DNA of 64,000 nucleotides from Paraphysoderma sedebokerense. Lineage: Eukaryota > Blastocladiomycota > Physodermatomycetes > Physodermatales > Physodermataceae. The notes below the pieces were generated by a model that saw only the letters and a program-made list of their open reading frames with translations, made no database searches and was not told the DNA's origin. Positions 1-15,895 of the stretch are shown piece after piece. The stretch lies in assembly GCA_025602915.1 (NCBI GenBank), contig JAHLJZ010000022.1:1-64000 (forward strand), given 5' to 3'. The translations under genes were made by a program, and so were the position numbers. The stretch's first letter is position 1. Each line of letters begins with the position of its first letter.

Positions 1-251
1 AACAGAATGACAGGCCAGCAGGTCAGTTGTACATAGGTCCTCTGGATCGATGCCCTGGATCTCCACTTTGCCTACGCTCCTTTATTTTTCCATTCTTTTT
101 ACCTTATCACTATTAAATCCGGTCTGGAGGGGGCCTGCTCAATTCATTCAAGGAGTTAGCATGAAAATTGGTTCCGCGTAAATTGCCAGTTTTATCAGTG
201 CTCATATGTCCCTGATTGAATGAATATTATACATAACTGGTACATCTTATT

Positions 252-2775
252 TTAAACCTTCCTCCTTTTGTTTCTTCCAACCCCACTTCTTACAGATTCA
301 GTCGAACCATCCCCTTCCACGTCAACCTCCAACTCATCATCACTTGTGCTTCCGCTATTTTGACCATTTTCTAGTTCAGATAATTCACTTATTTCCCCGT
401 CGTCTAATACATTCTTTGGTATCACTGATTTTGATTTCGCAAGTGCGGAAGCCACACCGGCGGGCTTATGTTGCGAGTGGGCAGTGGAAGAAGGTGAAGG
501 AATAGGAGGGGTAGTAGCCACTCTTGAAGGAGGTGCCGGTGGGGCAGCAGAGGAGGCATTGGGGTGACTTGATGATGCGGATGATGACAAGGGTGGTACG
601 CTTACACTTCTTCTGGCTGCCATCATCTCTGTCGTTTTGAACCGTTTCATTTCCTCGTCTATTGCTTGTCTGAATTCTTGTGCATCTAGATGTCTATCTT
701 CATCCGGGTCAAAGAACATAATGTGATTCGACACAAGATGGAGTAAATCCCGATGAAATTCGTCCGTTGTCGTTACGGTCTATATCGGCAACAAAGATCA
801 AAGGGATGGTATGGTGAGCTTTGATCATAGAATAGCTGGGCAAAGCCGAGTAAAAAATAACATACCCCGTCTCGGACACGACTTTTTATTCCCTTCAAGT
901 CGAGTACTTCTTTTACCGCATCATAGAATCCAGGATAAGAGTCTTTCTTCAATTTTGACATGAATGTGAGGCCTAGTCGATGATTCGAGATAAGGTCCCA
1001 CTCATGATAGATGAGTTTGCGCCATGACTTGTTTGCTACAGTAGGCTTCTTTTTGACTGCGGAAGACGTCGAAAATACGGAATCTGAGCCGATTGAATCA
1101 GAAAAGGCTACAAACTGCATAATCAAAAGAACAGAAACTAACCAGTGCTTTCGGTCCCACTTTCATAAGTATCCATGCTATTGGCCACACTGTCTGAATC
1201 CGAATGCCTCCTGATTAGATGGCCCGGTGAACCGGTATAGTCCATAGGCTCTGGTTTCACCGTATCATCCACGTCCATGTCGGTTTCCGTGGCTTTCATC
1301 TTTCGCTTTTCCTTCTTCATGAATCCTTCCGAACCCATTAGAGCAGAACTTGACCTTCGCCTTGTAGAAACGAAGTCTTCGGTTTCCGCCTCTGACTCCA
1401 TTTCTGACTTTGTTTCAGGCAGAGTTTCCATATTCATATTATCTATGTACATTCTCTCCGTTTCTTCACGGTCAGACTCAGTCGTTGTTACTTCAGGATG
1501 CGAGGGTAATGAAGGTTGTCGTATCAGAGGGGATGATTGAGAACTAGCGCGCGTACGTCGGGGAGAAGGTGACCGCGATTCTGAATTTGAGCGGGTTTTA
1601 GAAGTGGGTTGTGGTGGATGGAGAGATGCAGAAACTTTGGGGGAAGATGTCGATGAGGTGGTTCGTGATCTTGTCTTGCGACGCTGAGATACAGGAGATC
1701 CTTTTGTTGTGGCAGTTGGCGGTGAAAGTGACGGCGTCCGCTGTCGGGCGCGGGTAGTCGGACGTTCTGGAGATTTGGCGGCAGGAGAGGAAGGTGGATG
1801 GATTACAGGATGAGAAGGGACACTTCGAGGATGTTTCAGGTTATTCTCCGGTTCAGCCGGTCGGGACACCCCTTGGGTAGAATCTACATCCATAGCGGTA
1901 TCTCGATTATCGGATGCTTGGGAGGGGGTTTCTACATTCGAGTCTTCAACCTCCGTAAAGTCCTCCTGACTAACCGCTGGTTTCTTTGGTGACGCATCTT
2001 TTCTGGCTTCTAAAGCGGTCTCGAATTTGTGATCCCATTTACCATTTTTAATATCATCTATCTCAATGAGTAAAGAGCTAAAAACAATGAGTTAATGGAT
2101 GATTCTCTAGTAACATATGTCTGCCAATATGTACCGAAATTTTACTTCGTCCTCCTGGATTAACCGCTTCAATTCTTCGATCCGTTTAAAGTAAAGCTGT
2201 CGGCACAATTTCACTAATGGAGGCATTTCCGATCCCTCGCCTAAAGAACGAATTTAGTTATTTCGTTGATATCTTGTAAAATACTTCTTCGGCTTTATCT
2301 GGAAAAACCGCGGGCACCAACCTTTCGTGATTTTGTTATAAGGATCATCGGGACTAATTGATCGAAATGTTAATTATAACAATATAAGAAATAATTATGG
2401 AGTACTTTTGGTCAAACATACTTGTAATCTGCTACTTGAGAATAAAGATTTTGAAACTGTGTAGCGCAAGCCTGGATCCACACATTGGAAGCGTCAGTAA
2501 GCGTTACTGAGGAAGGGATTCGTGCCTACGGCTGATCAACAATTTTCTCGCATATCAAATCGAGTACATACTTTGGGTGCAAAATGTTCTGGAGGAGATG
2601 TTAATAGCGAATGCGAACGAATGGTCCTTGCAACGGCATTCCAATTGTCATCGCCAAACTTGAACACTGCCTGTGCCAGCAACAAGTTTTCTAGCGCCGA
2701 CCACTGGTGCGAGGTAGGGGCGGTGGAGGTCCGTGTTGTCGGCGGAGGGGCGGAGGATGCGGACATGGGAGCCAT
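252..2775 (-). CDS. BRD8/Bdc1-like bromodomain protein, NuA4 histone acetyltransferase subunit
   Basis: At least six exons. The N-terminus (from the ATG at 2775) is a SANT/Myb-like segment with WSALENLLLAQAV and FGDDNWNAVARTI, as in BRD8 and fission yeast Bdc1. A helical segment follows (about 2040-2250), then a long basic Ser/Pro-rich linker (1138-1893). A single bromodomain lies at about 735-1060: it starts at KSWRKLIYHEWDLISNHR and ends at FRQAIDEEM, and is interrupted by an intron at about 780-868. The C-terminal tail is low-complexity, acidic and then ends in a basic NKRRKV. SANT plus bromodomain in this order is known from the TIP60/NuA4 subunit, so a nuclear chromatin role is inferred. 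The position of the acetyl-lysine-binding Asn reads FFD rather than YND, so acetyl-lysine binding may be weak or lost. The gene is divergent from MCM5 with about 400 bp between the starts. Confidence 0.8.
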
Positions 2776-2894
2776 TTTTATAGAATAGATATGGAGATAG
2801 GCATATGAAAATGATGTGTGTGGATGATTTGAGTTCCCTTTCCTCGACCAGCACAACAAACCCAACGAACGATAAACAATTGCAGGAGATTATA

Positions 2895-2959
2895 CACGTG
2901 ACTTGACCGACGAAGCACGTGACATCACGGGATAATATCACCGACTCAATTGTCACGTG
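2895..2959. promoter_or_regulatory. Cluster of three CACGTG boxes in a divergent promoter
   Basis: CACGTG occurs at 2895-2900, 2916-2921 and 2954-2959, in the 398-bp gap between the divergent starts of the BRD8-like gene (2775) and MCM5 (3174). Two copies continue as CACGTGAC and the third is TCACGTGA. In fungi this palindrome is the core site of bHLH factors such as Cbf1. Three copies in 65 bp is far above chance at this base composition. Which factor binds, and which of the two genes it serves, is inference. Confidence 0.45.
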
Positions 2960-3173
2960 ATTACAGTTCCCCATTCCCACTGAATTGCACAAGGGAAAAC
3001 GAACAGAGGAACCAAACTACTTTTTCATTCCGCAATTCTCCTGTCCACCGCACTCCCTCAACCCCAACTTTCAGTCTGTGTCTGTTGATCCGCACACTCA
3101 CTCACATCTCAGATCAAATCATTCGGCTATCGTCCATTCCCTCCCCCGAAAGCAAAACTTCAAACACCCACAA

Positions 3174-6668
<3,495 letters not shown>

Positions 6669-7061
6669 ATATTCCACCTTGATCGCTACATAACATTATG
6701 AATTTTCTGCCCATGAATATCGATCAAAATTAAGAAATATGTGACAATAATTTCCCGTTCTTTTAACGACGTCGTGTCTTTTGTGCTGTACTTTTCCATT
6801 GAGCCGTATCTATTGTTTGGTTAGAGAGTAACATGTAACAAAGAGATAATATTGTATTGACATTTTGTATATAAGGCACAAATTGAGTTTTAACATCCAT
6901 AAAAGGGCCCAGAGGTTGTCAGTTATAAATTATGATTTTTTGTTTTCATAAAATCCGAATATCATATTTTTACACGATTATTTCACAAGTAAACTATCAC
7001 TAAGCCTACATTTTTATCAGTCATTCTTCTTCGCATCGGAGAACATCAAAATTACACAAAT
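6669..7061. other. Convergent intergenic spacer, AT-rich
   Basis: This 393-bp stretch lies between the stop of MCM5 (+) and the stop of the RTP1/TANGO6-like gene (-). It must hold both 3' UTRs and poly(A) signals. I see no coding sequence, repeat or RNA gene in it. Confidence 0.6.
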
Positions 7062-10000
7062 TTAACCCTCAACGTTTCCTAATAGACCACTTCTCACTAT
7101 CTCATCAAGCACACCCAAAGCGACTCTAGCATGACCTTTACACATTTCATCCTGCTCTAATGTACCTACTATTTTTAAAGTTCGGTATAACCGTAACAAC
7201 AGGTCTCCGGGAATTAATTTGAGCGTTTCGGTCGATAGAGAATTGAAAAGAGTGTAGATTAAGTAGGCTGCCGCTGTATTTTCAAATTTGAATAGAAGGG
7301 AAACGAGATCAGAGTGTTATTCAAGTATATTTGGGAATTCAACCAAATCATAGAATAATACCTCGACGTATTTGAGTATCTTTTTCCAAATTGAACAATG
7401 TAATTACGTAATCGATTATATCATGATAATGAATCGTGAACGCCAAAGGAGCTTTTTCAATTGCGTGACTCAAAATCGATAAACTTGATGCTCGAATGGT
7501 AGAATTAGGATCACGGAGTGTCGTGAATAAATGGGGAAGATATTCTGGGGCTTTAAAGTGGATAAATGAATGTTAAATAAAGTAATGGGTTATATGTCAT
7601 AGTGACGAAGAAAATTGGGACAAACTGTATTTTGCGAAAACTGGTCCCGCCCGACGGACGGTTTGTAGTATCGCTTCGCCTATGCGAAGTCTGTGATCCA
7701 ATGTCAGTTGTTTGAGATCAGAGTACAAAGTTAGTAATTGTTTTATGGTTTGTTCAGGATAGGCATCGGTTAAAGATGATAATCCTTTGATGGCATTGAG
7801 ATAGAGATAGCTATAGAATAGAATTGTTAACAACTCGGCGCGTGTCAAGGAGGATACAGTCATTAAGGAACCATTTCTACCTATCCTCGTTCTTCAACAT
7901 ATCTATAAACATGGTTATAATTTGATCGAGATTTTCTTGAGCAGCTTTATCTTTTTTCAACACAAGATCGCGCAAGATAGCCATTCCGTGAGCTTGAACT
8001 GGAATCATTTCATCTTTGATTTCTTCCAACGCCAGTCGAAACTGTTTCCAATCACCTTCCAATGGTTCTAAGGAAATAGTGTAAGGCCATTGCTCACAAA
8101 ATCTACGAGTGAATTGCCAATACACAAACCAAGCTTCCTTTTCGACTTTGCTCGTGCCAACTTCTCAATGTTGTACGCTTGAATACTAACTTTAAGTGTT
8201 CTGACAGTTTGATGAATTTCCGGTGAGTCCGACGATTTGGTAAGTTTGTCGAGTTTTGAAGATATCTGGTCCAACAATCTTTCGGAATCATCGTCAAAAT
8301 TAATAGTATCCACTGGCCCTGTGATGCGGAGAATTAGACATAATGTCATAATTGATTCACTTATAATTAAAGCAGTCGAATGTACCAGATAGTAAAGCGG
8401 ACACCAGAGACAATGCTAACGAAATAGATTCCTCATCAATTTCGCTTCGGTCGTCTATATCTAATGTTGAGTGAGCGAATATAATAATTTGGCTTGGCTT
8501 TTTGAGAATGGAAGGCCCGAGTTTATCAATCATCGATAGGATCATTTGCAGTAGGGTTAACATTCTGTGAGCAGATGATATTATTGGTCAATAATTTGAG
8601 ATGATCATTGAATTAAGTATGCAGAAACCTTCTGGGAGAGACATGCTCGGATTCATTAAGGAGCGAGTAATCATTCAGCAGAAGGAGAAAGAATTCGGCG
8701 GACAGGTCCTCATTCGAAACCGTAGCGAGCAAATCGATCAGTTTGTGAGCAGATTGATCATCTGTGTGTGGATTCCTATAGTTCTTGAATTAGATACTTG
8801 TCCATCAATGTTAGCGAAGGCGAAGAATTGACCTGGGAGAGAGTTTCCCACTTCTAATAACAATTCCAGCAGAACTTCCCGGGGCGAAAACTGCAACAGT
8901 TTTGGAAACATCATTATCCAGAGTTCCGAATGCAATCTCTTCCAAACTGCGCAAGCTATCCTTGCTATCGGCAAGTTTCAAGTAAACGGTTAAAATGTCT
9001 TCTGCGGTCCCCTTGAGGAAGGATTTGGATTCAGAAGCAAAATCGTATAAATGGAAAAGAGGCGGTATAACTTGTATCAAATGTTAAATGACTGCCAGTC
9101 CAACCAAAATGCAACGTTGAACTCACCACCAGAGATGGAATTCATCAAGATATGGTTTGGTTCCGACCCGACTAGAAGTCTATGCAGAGTCTGTAAACAA
9201 TTTGTTACCTCCGATTCGTCACTGATTATGATATTATGATCTATTGATGCATCACTTGATCACTTTAAACGTTAATTCTCGGCGGAGAAATAAATTTCAA
9301 TAGGTTAAAATACAAACTTTACTGGCGAACGATGCGACTTGTAGTATTTTATCAAGGGCGAAGTAATCTTATCTATCAGACAACTTTTCCCGACTTCTGG
9401 GTACCTAATGATCATTTGACTCGTAATATATCGACATGCTTGTAGCGTATATTGCGATATAGTGGTCTCTGGTGCAGATATTAGATGCAGCAATTGGGGT
9501 GATATGTGATTGTAGTACTCCTGCCGACAGTCGTCAGAAATCGCACCTCGTCTAGTAGTTGAAGTAAAAGATCAATAATACCTCCACCGACGTAAACTGC
9601 TTGGGAACTGATAGAACTAATTTCGATGCTTGGTAAATGTGATTAATGTTAACTACCCAAGATGCGTTAGTCGATTGATGCATGGTTCCGATGAAATTTG
9701 CAACCAACCGTGTTCGTCTCCACCAAGCATGAACTCCAAGACTATCCGTATGCCATTCTTTCTTAAGACGATTTGAGATAGATACCGCCCGCAAACACTT
9801 GACAACCACCGGGGTGGAGATGCTTTCGGAGGTCTCAGAAGTACGGACAACGCCTCCATCGTTAAAGCCGGATCCGCGCTGAAATAATATCCTCGTAAGT
9901 AAGTAAGGATCAGCAAATTCTGTGCTGAAACAATACCTATTATAAAGATCCTCAAATAGTGCAGCAAACTCTGTCCTTTCTTGATCTTCTTTCTTCGTCT

Positions 10001-11029
10001 GACTCAAGGTCGATCGTTCCTCAATGCGAACTGAACTTATGTCAGCCGGTGATTGAGGGATTTTCGGTCTCGATGGCACATCTGGCTCAGAATTTTGATT
10101 TTGAGTTTCAAATGTCGGGCCATACACTATTTGAATTAATGCGGCATAAATATCCGAGAGATATCTTTGCAATATTAATTGAGCAATTGATGTGTAAATA
10201 GATGGTCGCTTGTCCAGGGCTAGAATACATAAATGCCGTGTACAAAATATGAAATGATTTCGATCAGATGTCCTAAAGTTTTCTGTTGGAAAAGAGATTA
10301 GTATTAACTAAAAAGTCGTTGAGAAAACAATTTCCAGTACCTAAGGACGGAAGGAATGTTGCCGCTCTCGAACGCTTTTCAATCGGCCAACCCACTCCCG
10401 CCTGAAAGAACTGACAAAGTCCGAACAGCACCACCACTTCCAGAGCGGAATGCACAATTCCCAAGTCTTTCAAACCCAACAAATCTTTCTGATCTTGCGG
10501 AGAGTCTAATCGGATGGCGACATATTAACATATGTTAACTAAAGATATCGACATTTCCAGGCGTACAAAGTGAACAAACCACTCTTCGATAAAAACACAA
10601 TTTCGTTTTGGATGGCGAACAGAATACCCAGAATTTTCGACACAAATTGTTTGAATGATGACGCCGTGAAATCGCCATGCTCGCTGACAGTCGCTGTCTC
10701 AACTACTTTGATGTCATTTTCTCTTTGCAAAATCAAGTCATCGATATTTTCGGCGGCCAACCTTCCGAATTCGGACAGTCGAAGTTGCAAAATGTCATCG
10801 AAAGAGCGTAACTCTCCTGTGCATCAGGAATGGCATGAAAATGACGGAACGTTCAGTTAAATTTTTCTCCAATGTATAGATGGTTGCTGATTTGCATGAG
10901 TTGTAAATACAAACCGTTTCCTTCCACCGAAGTACTTCGATCTTTGCCGACAAAGACTTCCAATAATTGAAGAAGTGTGCGGAGTCTCTGCTCTTTTGCA
11001 GCTACTGAGGTAGAGCAACATTCATTCAT
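7062..11029 (-). CDS. RTP1/TANGO6-family HEAT-like protein
   Basis: Many short exons encoding an all-helical protein. The best family signature is in the C-terminal third: SYLYLNAIKGLSSLTDAYP (about 7745-7815), followed by LDHRLRIGEAILQTVRRAGP and then a final repeat with DPNSTIRASSLSILSHAI. This is the RTP1 C-terminal domain pattern of yeast Rtp1 and animal TANGO6/TMCO7. In yeast Rtp1 helps nuclear import of RNA polymerase II; TANGO6 affects secretion. Location and role here are inferred from the family. The start at 11029 (MNECCSTSVAAKEQ) is the most upstream in-frame ATG that splices cleanly into ELRSFDDILQLRLSEFG. The ending is LGNVEG then TAA at 7062. Intermediate exon borders between about 8350 and 10540 were not all resolved. 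Confidence 0.75.
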
Positions 11030-11154
11030 TTGATTACATCCAATCTAATGTGCTCATTGGAGAATAGGTAGGATTTGCAGGAATGTGATTATGTGGGGTC
11101 ACGCCACATCATGTTTATTTAAAACTTAAATTCGACATGCGGGTCATCTAAATT

Positions 11155-14100
11155 CTACATTCCAGACATTCTACTTTTTTTGCTCTGTCTACTGTCTTTG
11201 TCAGGTTTTTCTCCAAATTTAAATTTGGTAACAAAACCGAACAATCCTCCCTTCGAATGCACACCTCCTGCCTCCACTTTCCCTAGACCTTCTGCTAAGG
11301 AATTTTCAAATTGCACTAAATCTGACAATACCTGTTGCACAATCGAACTTCTAGCTTCTTCAATTTGCTCGATAATTGTGAGATTCTTCTTAATTATGAT
11401 TGAAAGACCATTGTATCTGTTAATTAAATGATCAATGTATGTGACGAGATGTTTATGAATGAATTCTAATAAAGGCTTGTATTGAATGGATTCCTTAACC
11501 CCTAAGGAGGATGGAATCGGTAGAGTAGGGATAATTTTTCCGGATTTAATGAAGGATGACCCTGCGGAACTATCTTCAGTCGAGACATCTTCCCAGACGT
11601 CGTGCTGGGTGTCCACCGTGTCTTGTAATTGATGAATCGGCAAAGAATTTGTCGACTCGTCACTATCGCCTTCCGAAGCCGAATTGCCAACGAGACCCAT
11701 TCCTCGACCAAGCATAGTTCTGCGAGTTGTCTGACCACCATTGTTAGAACTATCAAGTTTTTCTTGGTCAAAAATAGTATTGAGGATACCGAGCATGCTT
11801 TCTGGCTCATCCTTTCGATGCGGTTCTGTAAAATCGATAAAAATACCCATGTAAGGCGCTAAGATAACGGACGTGAAAGGCTGTTCCAATATGATTTGTA
11901 GATTCTGTGTTACTGATTCTTTTGCCTTTTCTAAAGATCTCATTGTTGATTCTAAGCAACTGCTATAGGAACGCAATACTTCCATCTCTCCTTTGAATGT
12001 TATAATGTCTTCGTTCGTAGGAAACTCCGGGGCTAATTTCTGTCGAAAGTTAGTAAGTGTGTTGTTTTGGAAGTCCCGAATATCTTCCTCCAAATCCTTG
12101 ACCTTTTCGTCTGGTGCGACTTTGGTTCCTGGAGCGGAAGGGAGAAATTTTTCAACCTTCCCGCTTAGTGTTTTGTACTGCTTCTGACAATCACTCCATT
12201 GACGGATAATAGCTTCAGTATCATCGAAAAACATATTAATATAATGAAGGACATTGACTTTATCGATGAATCCTTTTTGCTCGTAAGATTTGAGAAGGGC
12301 GCGTACTTTCTCGTAAGTGACACGGGCAATTTCAGTGGGATTGTTCGATTCCGTTGAGCGTGACTTCATAAATCGTTTGCTTTTCCAATGCTGAGAAATA
12401 CGTCTAGAATCTGCACCCCAAGTGCTGACTTGCTCACGGATCCATTCCCCTTTCTCAATTTCAAGGAATTCCCCTCGTTGTAGAACGGTCGAAACGCCAG
12501 TCCACAGCCATACCAAATTCAGGACTTTAACATTCTTCCCAGCTTTATCTGTCGCAGTTTTACCATCTTCATTCTTCGCGCTAAGATCTGCGCCGTAAGT
12601 TAGTAAAAGCCACGTTATTGCTTCATCGCCATTCTCCATTGCAATCATGAGGGGCGTATTTTGTCTCAAATTAATAACATTTATGTCGACATCGGCAGAG
12701 CGAATCAAGTACTGGACGATATTGGCGTGCGATCCGTTTACTGCCCAATGAATTGCAGCGTTTCCGTACTTTTTATCCTTTACGGTTGGGTTTGCTCCTG
12801 CTTCATGCAACAATTTAACGGCCTCAAAATTTCCGGTCATACATGCTAAATGTAGTGGAGTGAGACCTTCATTGACGGCGTGATTGACATCGTCGGGATA
12901 CTTTTGAATCAAATTTGGCAACAATGAGTTCGAACAGTCTTTGATGGCACTGTGAAGACGATTATATAACGGCAGAGCAAGGACGATTTCGTCCTGATTT
13001 GAAGCGATTTCCTCTTCTAAGGAGGAAATGTATTCTGTGAGGTAATTGATAATATCTTTTTGTCGATGTTTTCGAGCAACGTCGAGGCTAAAGGTGCCAA
13101 ATACAAATATTAACGAAATGTATCGGAGATAGTGACGTGGCACAAAAAATACAAACGGAGTTTCCCCATATTTATTTCGAGAATTGACTGCGGCATTTTC
13201 TTCTAATAACCACTGTACAAGTTCCGCGTTTGATGTTTTACAGGCAAAATGAAGGGGGGTGTTTGCGTCTTTATCCACAGCATTGACTTCCGCACCGAAC
13301 AATATCTGATAAAATAATTAAGTAAGTACACATTTTTCGATGGTTTAAACGTCACCAGAGAATGGTATACCAGAACGTTTGCACATTGATAATAGGTATG
13401 ACCTGAACTAGAGCAAGCCCAGTGCAAAGGTGTCTGGAGATTTGCATTCTTCAAATTCGGCGATGCTCCCTTTTCCAATAAAAACTCCACAATTTGATCG
13501 TACCCTTTTTTGCAAGCCCAATGTAATGGCGTATCCATATTACCGCATTGTGAATTGATGAGTTCAATACCACCTTTGGACGCCAAAAAAGACGCTAAAT
13601 CTTCATTCCCAAAAAACGATGACCAGCCTAGTGGGGTATCGCCATCACAATCGGGAGAAAATATGTTAGCGCCATGCTCAACGAGATAGCTGGCAACTTC
13701 AATGGAATTTAATCGACACGCATCATGCAGCGGGGTGTCCTCGTTTTTGTTTTTCACGTTAACCGAGGCGCCTGATGCAACCAGGTATTCAACAATGGCG
13801 AGTTTGTTAAAAGCACAAGCGACGTGAAGAGCAGTGTCGCCTTCGGGGTCGGTAGTGTTAATGTCGATTCCGGATTGTACGAGAACTTATAAATCAAGTC
13901 GACGTTATTAGATTGACCACAAAATCGAAGTCATAATGGTCACTGTACCTTTTACTACTTCTATGTGACCATTTTGAGCTGCCACAGTCAAACATCCGAT
14001 ACCATTATTGCTTTTCATGTTCGGATCAGAACCTTTTGATATTAGGTAGCGCACACAGTCGTTCCATCCATTCTCACAAGCCAAATGCAAAGGAATGCAA

Positions 14101-15290
14101 CCTTCTTCGTTTCTGGCCATAACCGATAGACCTTTCTCAACCAATACTTTGACGATGGATAGGTGTCCATTTTCAGCCGCAAGGTGTAATGCAGTATTAC
14201 TACACACATCTAGTGCATTTAAATCGGCTCCTTTCGAAAGGATAAAATCAACTAACTCTAAGCTGCCTTTCGAGGCGTAATAATGAAGCGGAGTGCCGTT
14301 CAATGAATTTTGCCCAACATTGATATTGTCACAGTGAGGTAATAAGACGGAAAGAATACGGGTCGATGGTGCGTGATGTAAGCTTGTCAGCCCTAATGAA
14401 TCAAGATCGACAATTTCGGCTGATATTTGAGACGAAAATCTATTGATATACCAAGTTATAGCGTGATGATATTTCTTCTCATCTCGAGCGGCCATTTGAC
14501 ATAGTAATGACAAAGGAGTGCAATAGTTGAAGTCCCGAAATGTATTTCTATCTCTAGATTCGTTACTAGGATGGCCTAACAGGTACTCTGCAATCTGGGT
14601 TTGACCGAACCCCAACGCTATAAAAATAGCATCCCTGCCATTTCCGTCTTGTCGATGTATAATGGTGGAATCTTTCTCAACCATCGTTTTCACAATGTCA
14701 AGTTGATTCGATACTATCGCGATGTGGAGTGGGAATCTGCAATCGGAATCTCCTTTTGAATGTAGGTCTGCTTTATGTTCAATCAAGAATTGTACCATCT
14801 CTTTATCCGTATTTTTAATGGCGATGCAGAGAGGTGTACTAGCTTTTTCGTCTGCGACATCTATTAATGCCCCGTTGTGCAGCAGTTTTCGAGCGGATGA
14901 GATGCAACCGTTTAAAGCAGCATAATGAAGAGGTCGTCGTTTAGATGAGTCAGTTGCGTGAATATTGGCGCTATGCGATATTAGTACTTCAAGCAACTTA
15001 GATCTCGGGCAATCGTCCTCTTTTCCGCAGCACGCATGCTGTATGGCGAGATGAAGTGGAGTCAAACCAGACGACGGTATTGGTTTCTCCACTGAACTTG
15101 GTGAAATACGAAGGATGAGAGAAGCTAAGTCTGGATGGTTTTGAATACATGCAATATGAATAGGACTATGACCATTGGTATCATTAACCTGTATTAAGTC
15201 GGGATGTTCTCTAAGAATGGAGGAAACATATTGAATGTCCCCTATTGTGCACGCTTGGAGGAAACGTTCCGTGAAATTTGTGGTTTCCAT
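11155..15290 (-). CDS. Large ankyrin-repeat protein with unrecognised helical C-terminal half
   Basis: Roughly 1,300 residues in four or five exons. From the ATG at 15290 (METTNFTERFLQACTIGD) there is an almost unbroken run of about 20 ankyrin repeats down to about 12540; typical units include TPLHLAIQHACCGK and TALHLAAENGHLSIVK. The remainder (12530-11155) is not ankyrin: it is helical and charged, with likely coiled coils (for example around LEEDIRDFQNNTLTNFRQK), a disordered Ser/Asp stretch at about 11640-11690, and a basic tail SKKSRMSGM. I do not recognise that half. Introns are at about 13868-13948, 13313-13368, and a 69-nt one at 13088-13156 whose removal restores the consensus GETPLDVARKHRQ. 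The protein is probably cytosolic or membrane-peripheral, since there is no signal peptide. A scaffold role is a guess. Confidence 0.8.
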
Positions 15291-15895
15291 TCCGCAAAGT
15301 TTCTATTGCCAGGAAATTAGAGATTGCAAAAATTAAGGTTTAGTCCGGAATGGTCAACTCTGGCTGCAACAAAATAAAATAAAAAAGAAGTATTGAGTAA
15401 TGCATTGGGGGAGCTCAATAAATGGATGGCTGGCTCGGGTGGGTCTAATTTTGCTGGCGCATTCAGCACGGATCACTTTGATCATATCTAAGAATCGACC
15501 TGTTTTATTTATGGTGTCTGATACTGCATATGTTTGCTTCATTTTTCAATTTAAGAATATCGACTATGCTCGGGTTCCTCACCGGAAAATGTTAATGTAC
15601 GAGTAGGAGATACTTGCCTGTGAAAATTGACGGCTTTTTTTTATCAGAATCGGTAAAATATACTCTAGGATTTATCCATTTGAGCTAAAGGCGAACAAGT
15701 TCTGTGTCGAATTTATCCAATTGGTCGCAACAATTGCCGCGTATTAAACTGCGATGTCCGGTGCGAAATCGAAGCAGTTCCGCGCTCGACATGGCTCTCA
15801 GATAAAAACAGAATTGAGATGGAAAACTGTAATTAAAAGCTTAAACCCTCAAGCAGTGCATATAAATTGGCACTGTTAATGCCTCTTCATTCAAA
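15291..15895. other. Divergent intergenic region with TATA box
   Basis: This spacer separates the divergent ankyrin gene and the subtilase gene. A TATA-like TATAAAT lies at 15861-15867, 29 bp before the subtilase ATG, too close for a long 5' UTR and typical of a strongly regulated secreted-enzyme gene. A 62-68-codon open frame exists on each strand (15354-15606), but neither has recognisable content. Confidence 0.45.

Noticed and set aside
1-251. Possible 3' end of another gene at the left edge
   Set aside because: No protein-like frame or RNA structure could be recognised in this short stretch.
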